Program-made: the position numbers and the translations under genes
Shown here: positions 48,778 through 58,081 of the stretch, piece by piece
How the letters are laid out: each line of letters begins with the position of its first letter
Numbering within the stretch: the first letter of the stretch is position 1
The notes under the pieces: generated by a model
What the model was told of the DNA's origin: nothing
The model's input: the letters and a program-made list of their open reading frames with translations, nothing else
The model's database searches: none
Assembly (NCBI GenBank): GCA_024138025.1
Contig: JAMXBD010003422.1
Span: 1-64,000, forward strand
From: Combretum micranthum
Taxonomy: Eukaryota > Streptophyta > Magnoliopsida > Myrtales > Combretaceae
Length of the DNA stretch: 64,000 nucleotides
Direction of reading: 5' to 3'

Positions 48778-48966
48778 TTAGGTTGATATGAAGGAATTGA
48801 TGTAGCAATGAGATTGCATGCTCAAGAATATGTGCAAACGGAAGAGTATGCGAATCTACCTCACGAAATGCCTAATTATGTTCTTGGAGTTGTTTATTGG
48901 CGTACTTATGTGATGACGATACTATCGAGTACAACCTATCCTCTTCAAAGTCTTCAAGAAGGGTAA
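48778..48966 (+). pseudogene. Unrecognised ORF remnant, part 2
   Basis: Directly after solo LTR G a plus-strand frame runs from about 48787 to a stop at 48964, with GIDVAMRLHAQEYVQTEEYA then NLPHEMPNYVLGVVYWRTYV. The composition is protein-like. It is probably the continuation of 44130-44517, split by the LTR insertion. Function unknown. Confidence 0.4.
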
Positions 48967-48985
48967 ATGTCCATCTCAAGTTCTA

Positions 48986-49047
48986 TGTAACGCCCTAACT
49001 GAAGACATTATCAGCCCGCCACGTGTCTTCACTAGAGATGGACATGC
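48986..49047 (-). repeat. LTR-end fragment related to element A
   Basis: TGTAACGCCCTAACTGAAGA and the phrase CACTAGAGATGGACA correspond to 4844-4905 in the LTR of element A. The match fades after about 60 bp. Confidence 0.5.
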
Positions 49048-49426
49048 AATAGGATGTTTTGCAAAAATTTTCATATGATTCTTAGAACTAGCAACATAAG
49101 AAGCAACTTGTTGCTTTTTTTAAAATCCATGAGACTGAAATTTTCTCATCAATGCCTTGATTCAATTAAAGTTTTCATTACTAAATTGTTCATCAACAAC
49201 CATTGCACTAGCACTATGAATAAGAGGATGCTAACAACAAATTGTTAGCAGCTTAATTGTTTATTTTAGGTCCACACCCACGATCCCCCTTTTTCACAAG
49301 TACACAATCTTATTCCCTGACATGCTTCTCACTATGATTTTTATCTGTTTCAACTAGTTATCTAAGACATGTTTCTCTATATGTTTTTGTAGGATAAAGG
49401 ATCATTTGCAAATGAATAAACATTTT

Positions 49427-49653
49427 AGGATCTTTTGTTTGGCTTTTTTTCAACAGATACAGATACTTTTGTCAAACTTTTTTCTAACAAATTATTTATC
49501 AAGAATAGATATAGATAAAAAAAAAAAAAAGTTAGCAGTTCTCATCAAAATCAAATATAGATAAAATATAGATGCAAATCGGACATATTTATACATATCA
49601 TTTTGAAAAAGATATAGATATAGATGAAAAACAAACCATTCAAACAGACCCTT
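49427..49653. mobile_element. MITE-like element 2 (about 227 bp)
   Basis: Left end AGGATCTTTTGTTTGGCTT; reverse complement of the right end AAGGGTCTGTTTGAATGG. The ends match imperfectly. Inside are repeated GATATAGAT-type blocks. No clear flanking duplication was found. Confidence 0.4.
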
Positions 49654-49994
49654 AATCTTACAAGTGGCCAACTATAAGAAGAGGGATAGAAGAAGAGAAA
49701 TTTGTTTCTATGGTTATAGCTAAATTCCATTTTCTGGTTGTCTCATCTTCAATTTATACTTGTTTATTACATCCCATGGCACTTTGTGGTAGTGAGATTT
49801 ACTAACTATTACAATTGATTAGTAGTTACATTTTTCCTACTTATGCTGATGATTATCTGTCATCTGGTAATCTCTATGCTAGCTTAGCAATCTTCGAGTC
49901 CATACTCGTTTATATCTAATAGTTCATGAAACAAGATAATTTAACAGCAACAATCATCAAATTTTCGCATGAAGGTATTGTCATTTCTTTTATG

Positions 49995-50002
49995 CTTATA
50001 AG
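49995..50002. repeat. Target site duplication of hAT element F, left (CTTATAAG)
   Basis: An 8-bp sequence identical to 58074-58081. Eight bases is the duplication length made by hAT transposases. Confidence 0.9.
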
Positions 50003-50203
50003 TAGGGCTGAGCAAAAAAAACCGACTAACCGTGAACCAAGCCGAACCGAGCCGAAAATTCGGTTTTTTTCAATTCGATTCGGTTCACTGTTTGGTTCGA
50101 AGATAGAGATTCGGTTCGCGATTTCGAACCAAACCGTCTTACTAAATAAAAAAAAAAAAAATTCTGCTCAATGCCTAATGTAAAGGCAATCGGCCCAGCC
50201 CTA
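50003..50203. repeat. hAT left end with subterminal motifs
   Basis: Starts TAGGGCTGAGC. It contains GCCGAACCGAGCCG, GATTCGGTTCAC, GATTCGGTTCGCG and CGAACCAAACCG, likely transposase binding sites. A second inverted end, CGGCCCAGCCCTA (50191-50203), makes this 201-bp part look like a small MITE on its own, but the 8 bases after it do not repeat CTTATAAG. Confidence 0.7.
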
Positions 50204-50223
50204 AAATGAATTAGGTTTACCAT

Positions 50224-50517
50224 TTGCGTTTGTTTGTGTTTTGTCACTTTATCTTCTTCAATCTGTTATTGTTAGTCCTCACTCGCCCCTCGCCCCTCGG
50301 TCACTCCTGCAGTCCTGCTCACTCTCAGTCCTCACGCGGTGCCTCACGATCGCCGATCACGGCTCACCGTCTCACACACTCACACAGCGTCAGTCCGTCA
50401 ACCACACACACAGCCACACCACACGCAGTAGGCGCTCGGTAGTCACGCACACTCGCACAGATCCAGACTTCGTCTTCTAGTTCGTACTTTCGACTTTGGA
50501 GTCCGCAGATTTCGCCG
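50224..50517 (+). promoter_or_regulatory. Putative transposase leader exon (GC-richer, CAC/TCAC-rich)
   Basis: A sharply GC-richer stretch after the left end, with many TCAC and CACAC units, ending at CGCCG followed by GTGAGT (50518), a good splice donor. The acceptor TTTTCAG directly before the transposase ATG (52865) could be its partner, giving a noncoding first exon and a long leader intron that contains the CKX piece. Short Ser/His-rich ORFs here are by-products of composition. Confidence 0.45.
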
Positions 50518-50584
50518 GTGAGTCTTTCCAGTTCATACTTCCGACTTCGTAGTCGGCGCTCGGCAGTCACGACACATTTGCATT

Positions 50585-51731
50585 TTTGGGTTTTTCAGGT
50601 TGCTTTTCTTTTGCTGAAAAGAAAATCTGGTCAACATTCTCTTAGGTCCTTAGATAAGCGAGTTGTTAAAGTGGCCTAGGCCATTGCCATTGGATGATGA
50701 AAATGTTCGTTTGCTTCACGAGGTAAGCTAGGTCTGAAACAAAGCAAAAGAGATCGCATTAAGAGTTTTTAGTTACTAGTCTTTATTTTTGTATATATTC
50801 TGTTTACCATATACATAATTGTAATACTACTTTAGAATTGCCATAGCTTATCACAATATCATCATTTAGGTTTGGGTACAAACTAGAGAAGCTTTGATGG
50901 TAAAGCCACAATCTAGTGGAAGCCAGTGGAAAGTCTGCAACAAAGCTTGTGGCTCTTATAGCACGGTATTTTCCTGGTAATTGTTCATATGTGATTACAG
51001 AGATCTAATTGTTCATATGTGATACAAAGATATTTTCTTATTAAGTCAAAATTCTTGGAATTTTTTATGTGTTATGCTCCTGACTCAAAGAAAGGTAAAT
51101 CTCCATTTTTGAATAATAATGAAATAGACTACAACCTTGAATCGCCTTGAGTCTTTGTTTGTCTGTTGCGTTACATTGACGTGGCATATTGATAAATTTT
51201 ACTAGTAACAAACAAATGGGGGTAATATTTGGTAAAAATCAGGTATTCTTAATTATGAATCATTTAGCTTGAGAATTTTCCTTTAATATTTCCCTATTTT
51301 TCTCTTTCTTTCTGTTGGATTCAATAACTGCCTTGACGTGTCAATGAATTTTGAGTACTTCATTTTAGTATAGCTGTAATTGTTTTTGTTTATATCTATT
51401 CATGTTTTCTGGTATCAGTGGAGCATACATGAATTTTGCAGGTTTGGCATTACAGTCTTTTATTCTTTTCCTTTGTATTCACATCAGCCATCTTTCTTTC
51501 TTTTTTCTAGAGTAGCAGTTTCAGTGCAATTACTGAAACATATGGCAGTCTTTTCGTCCAATGTCTCCCGCCTTGAATAATTTACTTTAAAAAGCATTCC
51601 CACTTGCCTTTCTATGGCATATGATTATTGAAATAAGTTTCATTATTCTAACAAAGGCTTCTTCCAGCTGGCCAACACAGAGGAGTACATTGATGACAGT
51701 TCACTGGAAGCTTGGAGAGATATTGATCAGG
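50585..51731 (+). other. Unassigned exon-like segments inside element F
   Basis: Three pieces look like exons but I cannot name them. 50599-50730 follows TTTTTCAG and ends before GTAAGC. A stretch near 50870-50985 includes LVEASGKSATKLVALIARYF in one frame. 51671-51731 follows CTTCCAG, reads LANTEEYIDDSSLEAWRDID and ends before GTAACA. The last is the most convincing. They may be further captured host exons. Confidence 0.35.
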
Positions 51732-52279
51732 TAACATTGTTATGTTTTGGAAAGAATTCTCAATATCTTTTTTTCCCCTTGACACTAGTGCTGGATTAAG
51801 AACCATATCTTCGTACAACAGATGCCATAGATTTATGCCCCTCTGATGCTTTTTCTGAATTTCCTACTCCCATTGTACTGGACAGGTTTCTATTATATAT
51901 AACCATTTTGGGTATCTGATCAATTTATTATTGATGTAGAAGTGACAAGTGTAGCACAAAATGGATCTTTCTTAGTTCTCATGTTGATATACGTTAATTT
52001 TGATTCTATTTCTAACAGTATTTATTTGGATTATTCCTAAGTTAGACAAAAATCGGCTAAAACAAAAAAATTACCAACATATAAATTTGACTATCTATAG
52101 AGGGTATGGTGTATATATATATATATAAACAAATACGTCCTAAATTATTGGTTAAATACTTATAGATCCTTAAACCTCCGAAGCATAATTTCATGATGGT
52201 GTAATTTATAAATATATACATCATTGAAATCATTGCTAAAGTTTTTAAAAATATATAGTCATTATCTATGGTCCTTTGA

Positions 52280-52618
<339 letters not shown>

Positions 52619-52864
52619 TAATATATATAATTAGTACATAATAAACTAGGTTTTATCTTTTCCCATCCAAAATTATAAGGAAGCATATTATAGAGGATTT
52701 GGGCTTCTCCAGTTATTTTTCTTAAATTCCTTATTTTACAAATTAATAGTTAAAATTTTCCATTTTTAAAAATATTTATAATATCATCCTGATGTATTTT
52801 TTTCCAACCATTGATTATACATAACAATTTTTTAAGAAGATAATCTTTTTGTTTTACTTTTCAG

Positions 52865-55146
52865 ATGTCTTCGTTTGATGCACAGAGTATGAGCAAACCA
52901 GTAAATGTTGATGCTTCGAAGAGCAATCCGATGGATGTGGATGCATCTGAGGAAAAAGTGAATAGAGATGAAAATGTTGGCAAAGACTATCAGAATGATA
53001 ATAGTGGTCCTCTACCTTCTTCCGGTACAACATGTAAACTCCCTTCCTCTCCATCAGCTTCTAACAAAAGACAAAGGTCTAAAGTGTGGGCACATATGAC
53101 ATTAGAATCAGATCAAAATGGGAACAAGAGGGCAAAATGCAATTATTGTCATAAAACCTTTAAGTATACTGGCGGGAATGGAACTAGTGCATTGCTTACT
53201 CACTTGAAGAGATGTAAACAATTTGTTAGCAAAGACACAACGGGTAAACAGAAAACTCTCCCTAGTTTATTAGAAAATAATCACTCTCCATTCAACTAAA
53301 TAGTAATTTTGATGAAAGTCGGTGTAGAAGAGAGCTTGCTAGAATGTTTGTAGTTGCTGAGCTGCCATTTAGATTTGTTGAAAATGAAGCTTTTATCAGT
53401 TATAGCAATGTATTGCAGCCTAAGTTTTCAGTTCCATCTCGTACAACTTTAAGACGTGATTGTCTAGAGTTGTATAACGAAGAGAGGGAAAAATTGAGGC
53501 AATATTTTGCTAAATTTACTGGTAGGGTGTGTTTAACTACTGATACGTGGACTTCTTGCCAAAACTTATCTTATATGTGTCTTACATGTCACTTCATTGA
53601 TGAGAACTGGAAATTGCAGAAAAAGATTTTGAATTTTTGTCAAATTTCTGGTCATTCTGGTGAGGCAATTGCCAATGCTGTGGAGGCATGTTTGAAGGGA
53701 TGGGGTATAACAAAGGTTCTTACAATCACTGTAGATAATGCAAGTTCAAATGATGTTTGTATGCAGTATTTGAAAAGAATATTTCAATCTTGGGGAACAC
53801 TTATGTTGAAGGGAGAGTATCTCCATATGAGATGCTGTGCACATATCTTAAGTTTAACTGTGAAAGAGGGTCTGAAAGATATGGATGATTCCATATTTAG
53901 AATTAGATCTGCTGTTAGATATGTTAGGTCTTCTCCATCGCGATTGGCGAGGTTCAAAAGCTGTGTGGCAGAAGAAAATGTAGGGAGCAAGGCACTATTA
54001 TCTTTAGATGTTGAAACCAGATGGAATTCAACATATACAATGTTGGAGTCGGCTGTGAAATTTCAGAAAGCATTTGAGTTGTTGGAGATGAAGGATGAGA
54101 AGTTTAGGGCAGATCTTACAGGCAATAAAATGAGGGGACTTCCTACAGAAGAAGATTGGGTATATGCACGTGGCATATTGCCTTTCTTAAAAACATTTTA
54201 TGATGCTACTTTGAGCATTTCTGGTTCTTTATATGCCACTTGCAATCACTTTGTTGAAGAAATTATGGGTGTTGGGAGTGAGATCAAAGAACAATGTGGA
54301 AGTGATGATCTTTCCGTGAGAATGATGGCTGAAAGAATGAGAGTAAAGCATGAGAAGTATTGGGGAAATATTAACAACATGAATGTATTGTCATTTGTGG
54401 CTGCAGTTCTTGATCCTCGTCTAAAATTGTCTTATGTGGATTGGATGGTGAGAGAGGTTTATGATGATGAGAAGGGAAACCAGCTAATGGAAAAAATTAA
54501 CTACACCCTCTCAAGCTTGTTTTATTATTATGATTCTTGTATTGAGCACAGTGAGGAAAGCTTGACAAATTCTGAAAGTCATGTGAAAGAACCAAAAGTG
54601 GAAATGGTAAATGAAGAGCGTAAAAAGAAAATGAGAAACAAGTTCACTAAAAAAGTGGGAGTGAACAAAACGATGCAAAGGAATGAATTGGAGAAGTATT
54701 TGGCAGAAGAACGGGAGGAACTTGATGATGATGATAAAGGTTTTGATGTATTGGATTGGTGGAAAAAATTCTCATGTAGGTACCCCATCCTCTCTTTAAT
54801 GGCTAAAGACATCTTAGCAATTCCTTTGTCAACCGTGGCTTCAGAAAGTGCTTTTAGCACGGGTGGTCGAGTTCTTGATGTTTTTAGGAGTTCACTGACT
54901 CCATATATGGTGGAAGCCCTCATATGTGCTCAAGATTGGCTCAAGAAATCTGCAATTTTGTCCATTGAGGAGGATCTTGAAGCACTGGAAATTTTTGAAT
55001 CAGGTTTCAATTTGTTAAATTTTATATTAGTTTCAATTTCTTTCATATGTTGATTATGTGCTAATAGGATGCCTTTTTTATATATTGCAGAAACTGAAGT
55101 TGTGAAATTGATGGATTCAGCTACTGCAAATATCACCATCAATTAA
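52865..55146 (+). pseudogene. hAT transposase (BED zinc finger, RICESLEEPER-like), one frameshift
   Basis: The N-terminal part (52865-53299) has a BED-type finger with C92, C95, H113 and C117. The catalytic part (53344 onward, 569-codon ORF) carries TTDTWTS (D67), TVDNASSN (D131), CCAHILSL (C164-H167) and DVETRWNS (R226, W227), all expected in hAT transposases. The C-terminal dimerisation region has PILSLMAKDILAIPLSTVAS and AFSTGGR. An intron at 55004-55090 (GT...AG) joins a short last exon with its stop at 55144. The two ORFs are in different frames: a one-base change near 53290-53310 breaks the gene. Otherwise it is unusually well preserved. It cuts and inserts hAT elements with 8-bp duplications. 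Confidence 0.9.
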
Positions 55147-55777
55147 ACTAAGGTCACTAGGTCAGTCCATTGAACTTCAATTTACTACTTAAAAGAATTG
55201 CTTGTGAGCACAAAATGTTTTTTAAAGAAGGAAATTGATCAATTGTAAAGTTTAGATACTATGCTACCAAAATATCATTTGTGAGGTGAACTTTTTTTAT
55301 ATTTACTTCATTTAACTTTTGTCCTCTCCAGGTATCAAGATTGGGTTCTAAATTTTGTCATCAAGGAGATGTCCCATTTGAGCTGAGGTTGAAAATGAAG
55401 AATACAATCTTCTTGAAAGAAGAAAACAAGAAAAGGAAGTTGGAATTATGTAGTGAAAATAGTAGAACCAATCTACCTATTGCTGAATGGTTAAATTGTG
55501 AAGTCAATGTATTATTTTAGCCATTGTAATGTTAAGTTTTATGCTCTAATGAAAACATGGATGTTACTTTATTCTATTTGCTCTTGATGTTGTTTGCCCA
55601 AATGTGGGAATTGGAAAAGCAGGTCCTAACTAATGAAAACAAGTTCTTTATGTATGCAAACAAGTTCTTTATGTCCTGTGCAGGACTTCAAGACTCAAGA
55701 GGACAGCATACATGGAGGCGGATCTTCGATGTTCTACTATCACTTTAATCTCTTAATGGGTACATATTCTGTTGCAG
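55147..55777 (+). other. Transposase 3' region, no further gene
   Basis: AT-rich sequence after the transposase stop. Around 55627-55673 is a small duplication of ACAAGTTCTTTATGT. The acceptor GTTGCAG at 55771-55777 begins the FKBP-derived part. Confidence 0.5.
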
Positions 55778-57059
55778 GACAAGTAATAAAGGGATGGATA
55801 TAGGTGTAAAGACAATGAAAAAAAGGAGAAAATGCCATTTTAACAATTCCTCTGAACTTGCATATGGTGAGTCTGGCTCTCCTCCAACTATTCCTCCAAG
55901 TGCACTCTGCAATTTGATGTCGAGCTCCTGTCTTGGACAAGTGTGAAGGATATATGCAAGGATGGTGGAATATTCAAAAAGATCCTTGTGGAAGGAGAAA
56001 AATGGGAAAATCCTAAAGACCTTGATGAAGTATTAGGTATTCTGCATCGTTTGTCTTATCTTTTTTCTCAAGTATGTAGATCATCTACATTGGGTTTTGA
56101 TGTGCTTCTCTGCTCATCTTTATGTACACAGTTAATTATGAGGCACAACTGGAAGTTGGTATTGCATTTTGCTAAATGTTGATATCTTTATGCAGAGCAA
56201 GTAATTGACCGTCTTGATAGAGCTGTGGCAAATATGAAGAAAGGGGAGGTGGCTCTCTTAACTGTTGCACCTGAGTATGCTTTTGGGTCTTCTGAATCCA
56301 AACAAGAACTGGCTGTGGTGCCTCCAAATTCAACTGTGTTTTACGAGGTGGAGCTTGAATCTTTTGTTAAGGTGAGTTTAGAAGTGTTCTATTAAAGCCA
56401 AGGATGGGTATTTTCCCTCACTTGCCTGTGCTTGGGAATAATGAACCAAAGGTAGCATATTTTTACTCTACTTACCTTTTATAGGATAAGGAGTCCTGGG
56501 ACATGAATACCCAAGAGAAAATTGAGGCTGCAGGGAAAAAGAAAGAAGAAGGAAATATACTATTCAAGGCTGGGAAATATGCTAAAGCATCCAAGAGATA
56601 TGAAAAGGTAAGTTGCAGATGTGACATGTCTGCTTAGATGACAATTCCTTACTCTATCTGTGTTGGGAGTTTTGTTAGGTTTTGGCTGTTGATTACATGT
56701 ATCTAAATTCTGGCTTAACATGAAATGGCTGCAAAAATATTAATTTTATGGTTGTAAGTTACACCTGACTGTTGCAATGCTGTAACTGACATTCTATTTT
56801 TCTTTGCAGCATCTTCTCAAAAAATTTAACCTTTATTTGCTTTTAGTATACCTTTCTGAGTAGATTCTAGTCTGCTTATACTTGTAATAATTATTTGGGG
56901 TATCATTTGCAGGCTGTTAAGTATATAGAATTTGACACTAGCTTTGGTGATGAGGAAAAGAAGCAGGCAAAGGCTTTGAAAGTAGCTTGTAACCTGAATG
57001 ATGCTGCATGTAAGCTGAAATTGAAAGAGTATAAGCAGGTAGAAAAACTTTGCACTAAG
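55778..57059 (+). pseudogene. Captured FKBP62/ROF1-like immunophilin fragments
   Basis: Four exon pieces with splice sites: 55778-56036 (GQVIKGW..., then SWTSVKDICKDGGIFKKILV), 56196-56371 (EQVIDRLDRAVANMKKGEVA, then PEYAFGSSESKQELAVVPPN), 56485-56607 (DKESWDMNTQEKIEAAGKKK) and 56913-57059 (AVKYIEFDTSFGDEEKKQAK, then CNLNDAACKLKLKEYKQ). They correspond to the end of the first FKBP domain and the start of the second, the end of the third, and the first TPR of plant multidomain FKBPs, peptidyl-prolyl isomerases that bind HSP90. The middle exons are missing. The first piece has several one-base indels (for example near 55797, 55815-55825 and 55905); later pieces are open. Located inside hAT element F. 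Confidence 0.85.
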
Positions 57060-57347
57060 GTCTGATATTTGTGTTATCAATATTCGTGTATCATAAGTAA
57101 AATGCAGCTCTTCCACCCTCTGATCTTGCATCTTATTTCACAACCCAATCGTGTATCAATATTCTGCCATGCTGATATCTTCAATTTTGGTCAAAGCGTT
57201 TTCTTCTCTTTTCATTATTAGAAGTTTTTTATCTGCAAATGGTTCTTGTTCGACATAATCAACTTTGCTAACATCTTTGTTAGTACTTTGTTTTTTATGT
57301 TGTGCATCTCTTCTCACGGTTTTGTTGTTAACTTTCGATTTGTACAG

Positions 57348-57443
57348 TACATTCCTGGAACTAAGATGGTGTTCCCCGGATTGAAGAAGCCCCAGGAGTG
57401 TGCCGACCTCATTGCATATCTCAAACAGTCTACCGCATCTTAA
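57348..57443 (+). pseudogene. Captured last exon of cytochrome c
   Basis: After TTTGTACAG (acceptor) the frame reads [20 protein letters not shown] then [11 protein letters not shown] and a stop: the C-terminal helix of plant cytochrome c, the mitochondrial electron carrier, including the loop with the heme-ligand methionine (TKM). A position that is usually Arg in this family reads Cys (PQECAD). The heme-attachment CxxCH part is absent. It directly follows the FKBP exons on the same strand, so a transcript could join them. Confidence 0.87.
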
Positions 57444-57895
57444 AGATTTGTCTGTTGATTGGGCTGTTCAATTCTTTACTTGGTGGTTAAAACTGATGAA
57501 GCAATTTTATTTTATTTTTTCCTCCCGCAACAAAGTAGACAAAATAAATAGATCTTGCATGCTCCTTGTAATGAGCGTTGCATCGTTATTCTTTTGGGCA
57601 TATTGCCGTAACTGGGCATTTGCTTATCCTTTCCATTGATATATACGGTTATGACAACTTGAGGACTTCATTTACTTGTTATATAAAGGCGTGAAGCTGT
57701 TGTTGCCTGTAATTTTATTCCCCATCTGCATGTTAAAACTCATGTGAAGATGAAGTGCAGAAGATCCAAGGCGCTGTTTCATTTTATTATTATCATTTTT
57801 GCGTTTTATTTTTATTGTTTTTAAATAGATTTTTATCAACAAATAAATATGGATAAAATATTTTGAAATGAGAAAAGCGCAAATTCTCTTCTTTT

Positions 57896-58073
57896 TTTTT
57901 ATATGGTTCGAACCGTATATCGAACCGTACCGAACCGTTTTTTTTTAGGTTCGAAAAATTAGTGAACCGAACCGTAAGGTTAGGTTCATTTTTTAAAAAT
58001 AACCGAACTGTTATTTTAGGTTCAATTAGGTTCGGGCGACAAACCGGACCGAACCGTACCGCGCCCACCCCTA
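57896..58073. repeat. hAT right end with subterminal motifs
   Basis: Dense CGAACCG-type motifs: GGTTCGAACCG, CGAACCGTACCGAACCG, GAACCGAACCG and GACCGAACCG. It ends GCGCCCACCCCTA, the inverted partner of the left end. The minus-strand ORF across it (57793-58068) only reflects these repeats. Confidence 0.8.
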
Positions 58074-58081
58074 CTTATAAG
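58074..58081. repeat. Target site duplication of hAT element F, right (CTTATAAG)
   Basis: Identical to 49995-50002, directly after the right terminal inverted repeat. Confidence 0.9.

Noticed and set aside
50003..50203. Calling the left end of the hAT element a separate MITE insertion
   Set aside because: Its right flank does not repeat CTTATAAG, while the 8-kb element does have that duplication on both sides.
50224..50570. Ser/His-rich ORFs on both strands
   Set aside because: They come from the CAC/TCAC-rich composition of the presumed transposase leader exon.
53784..54923. Minus-strand ORFs at 53784-53990 and 54579-54923
   Set aside because: Shadows of the transposase reading frame.
57793..58068. 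A 91-codon minus-strand ORF with RF/EPN repeats, and a similar one at 50026-50247
   Set aside because: Direct translations of the subterminal CGGTTCG motifs of the hAT element.
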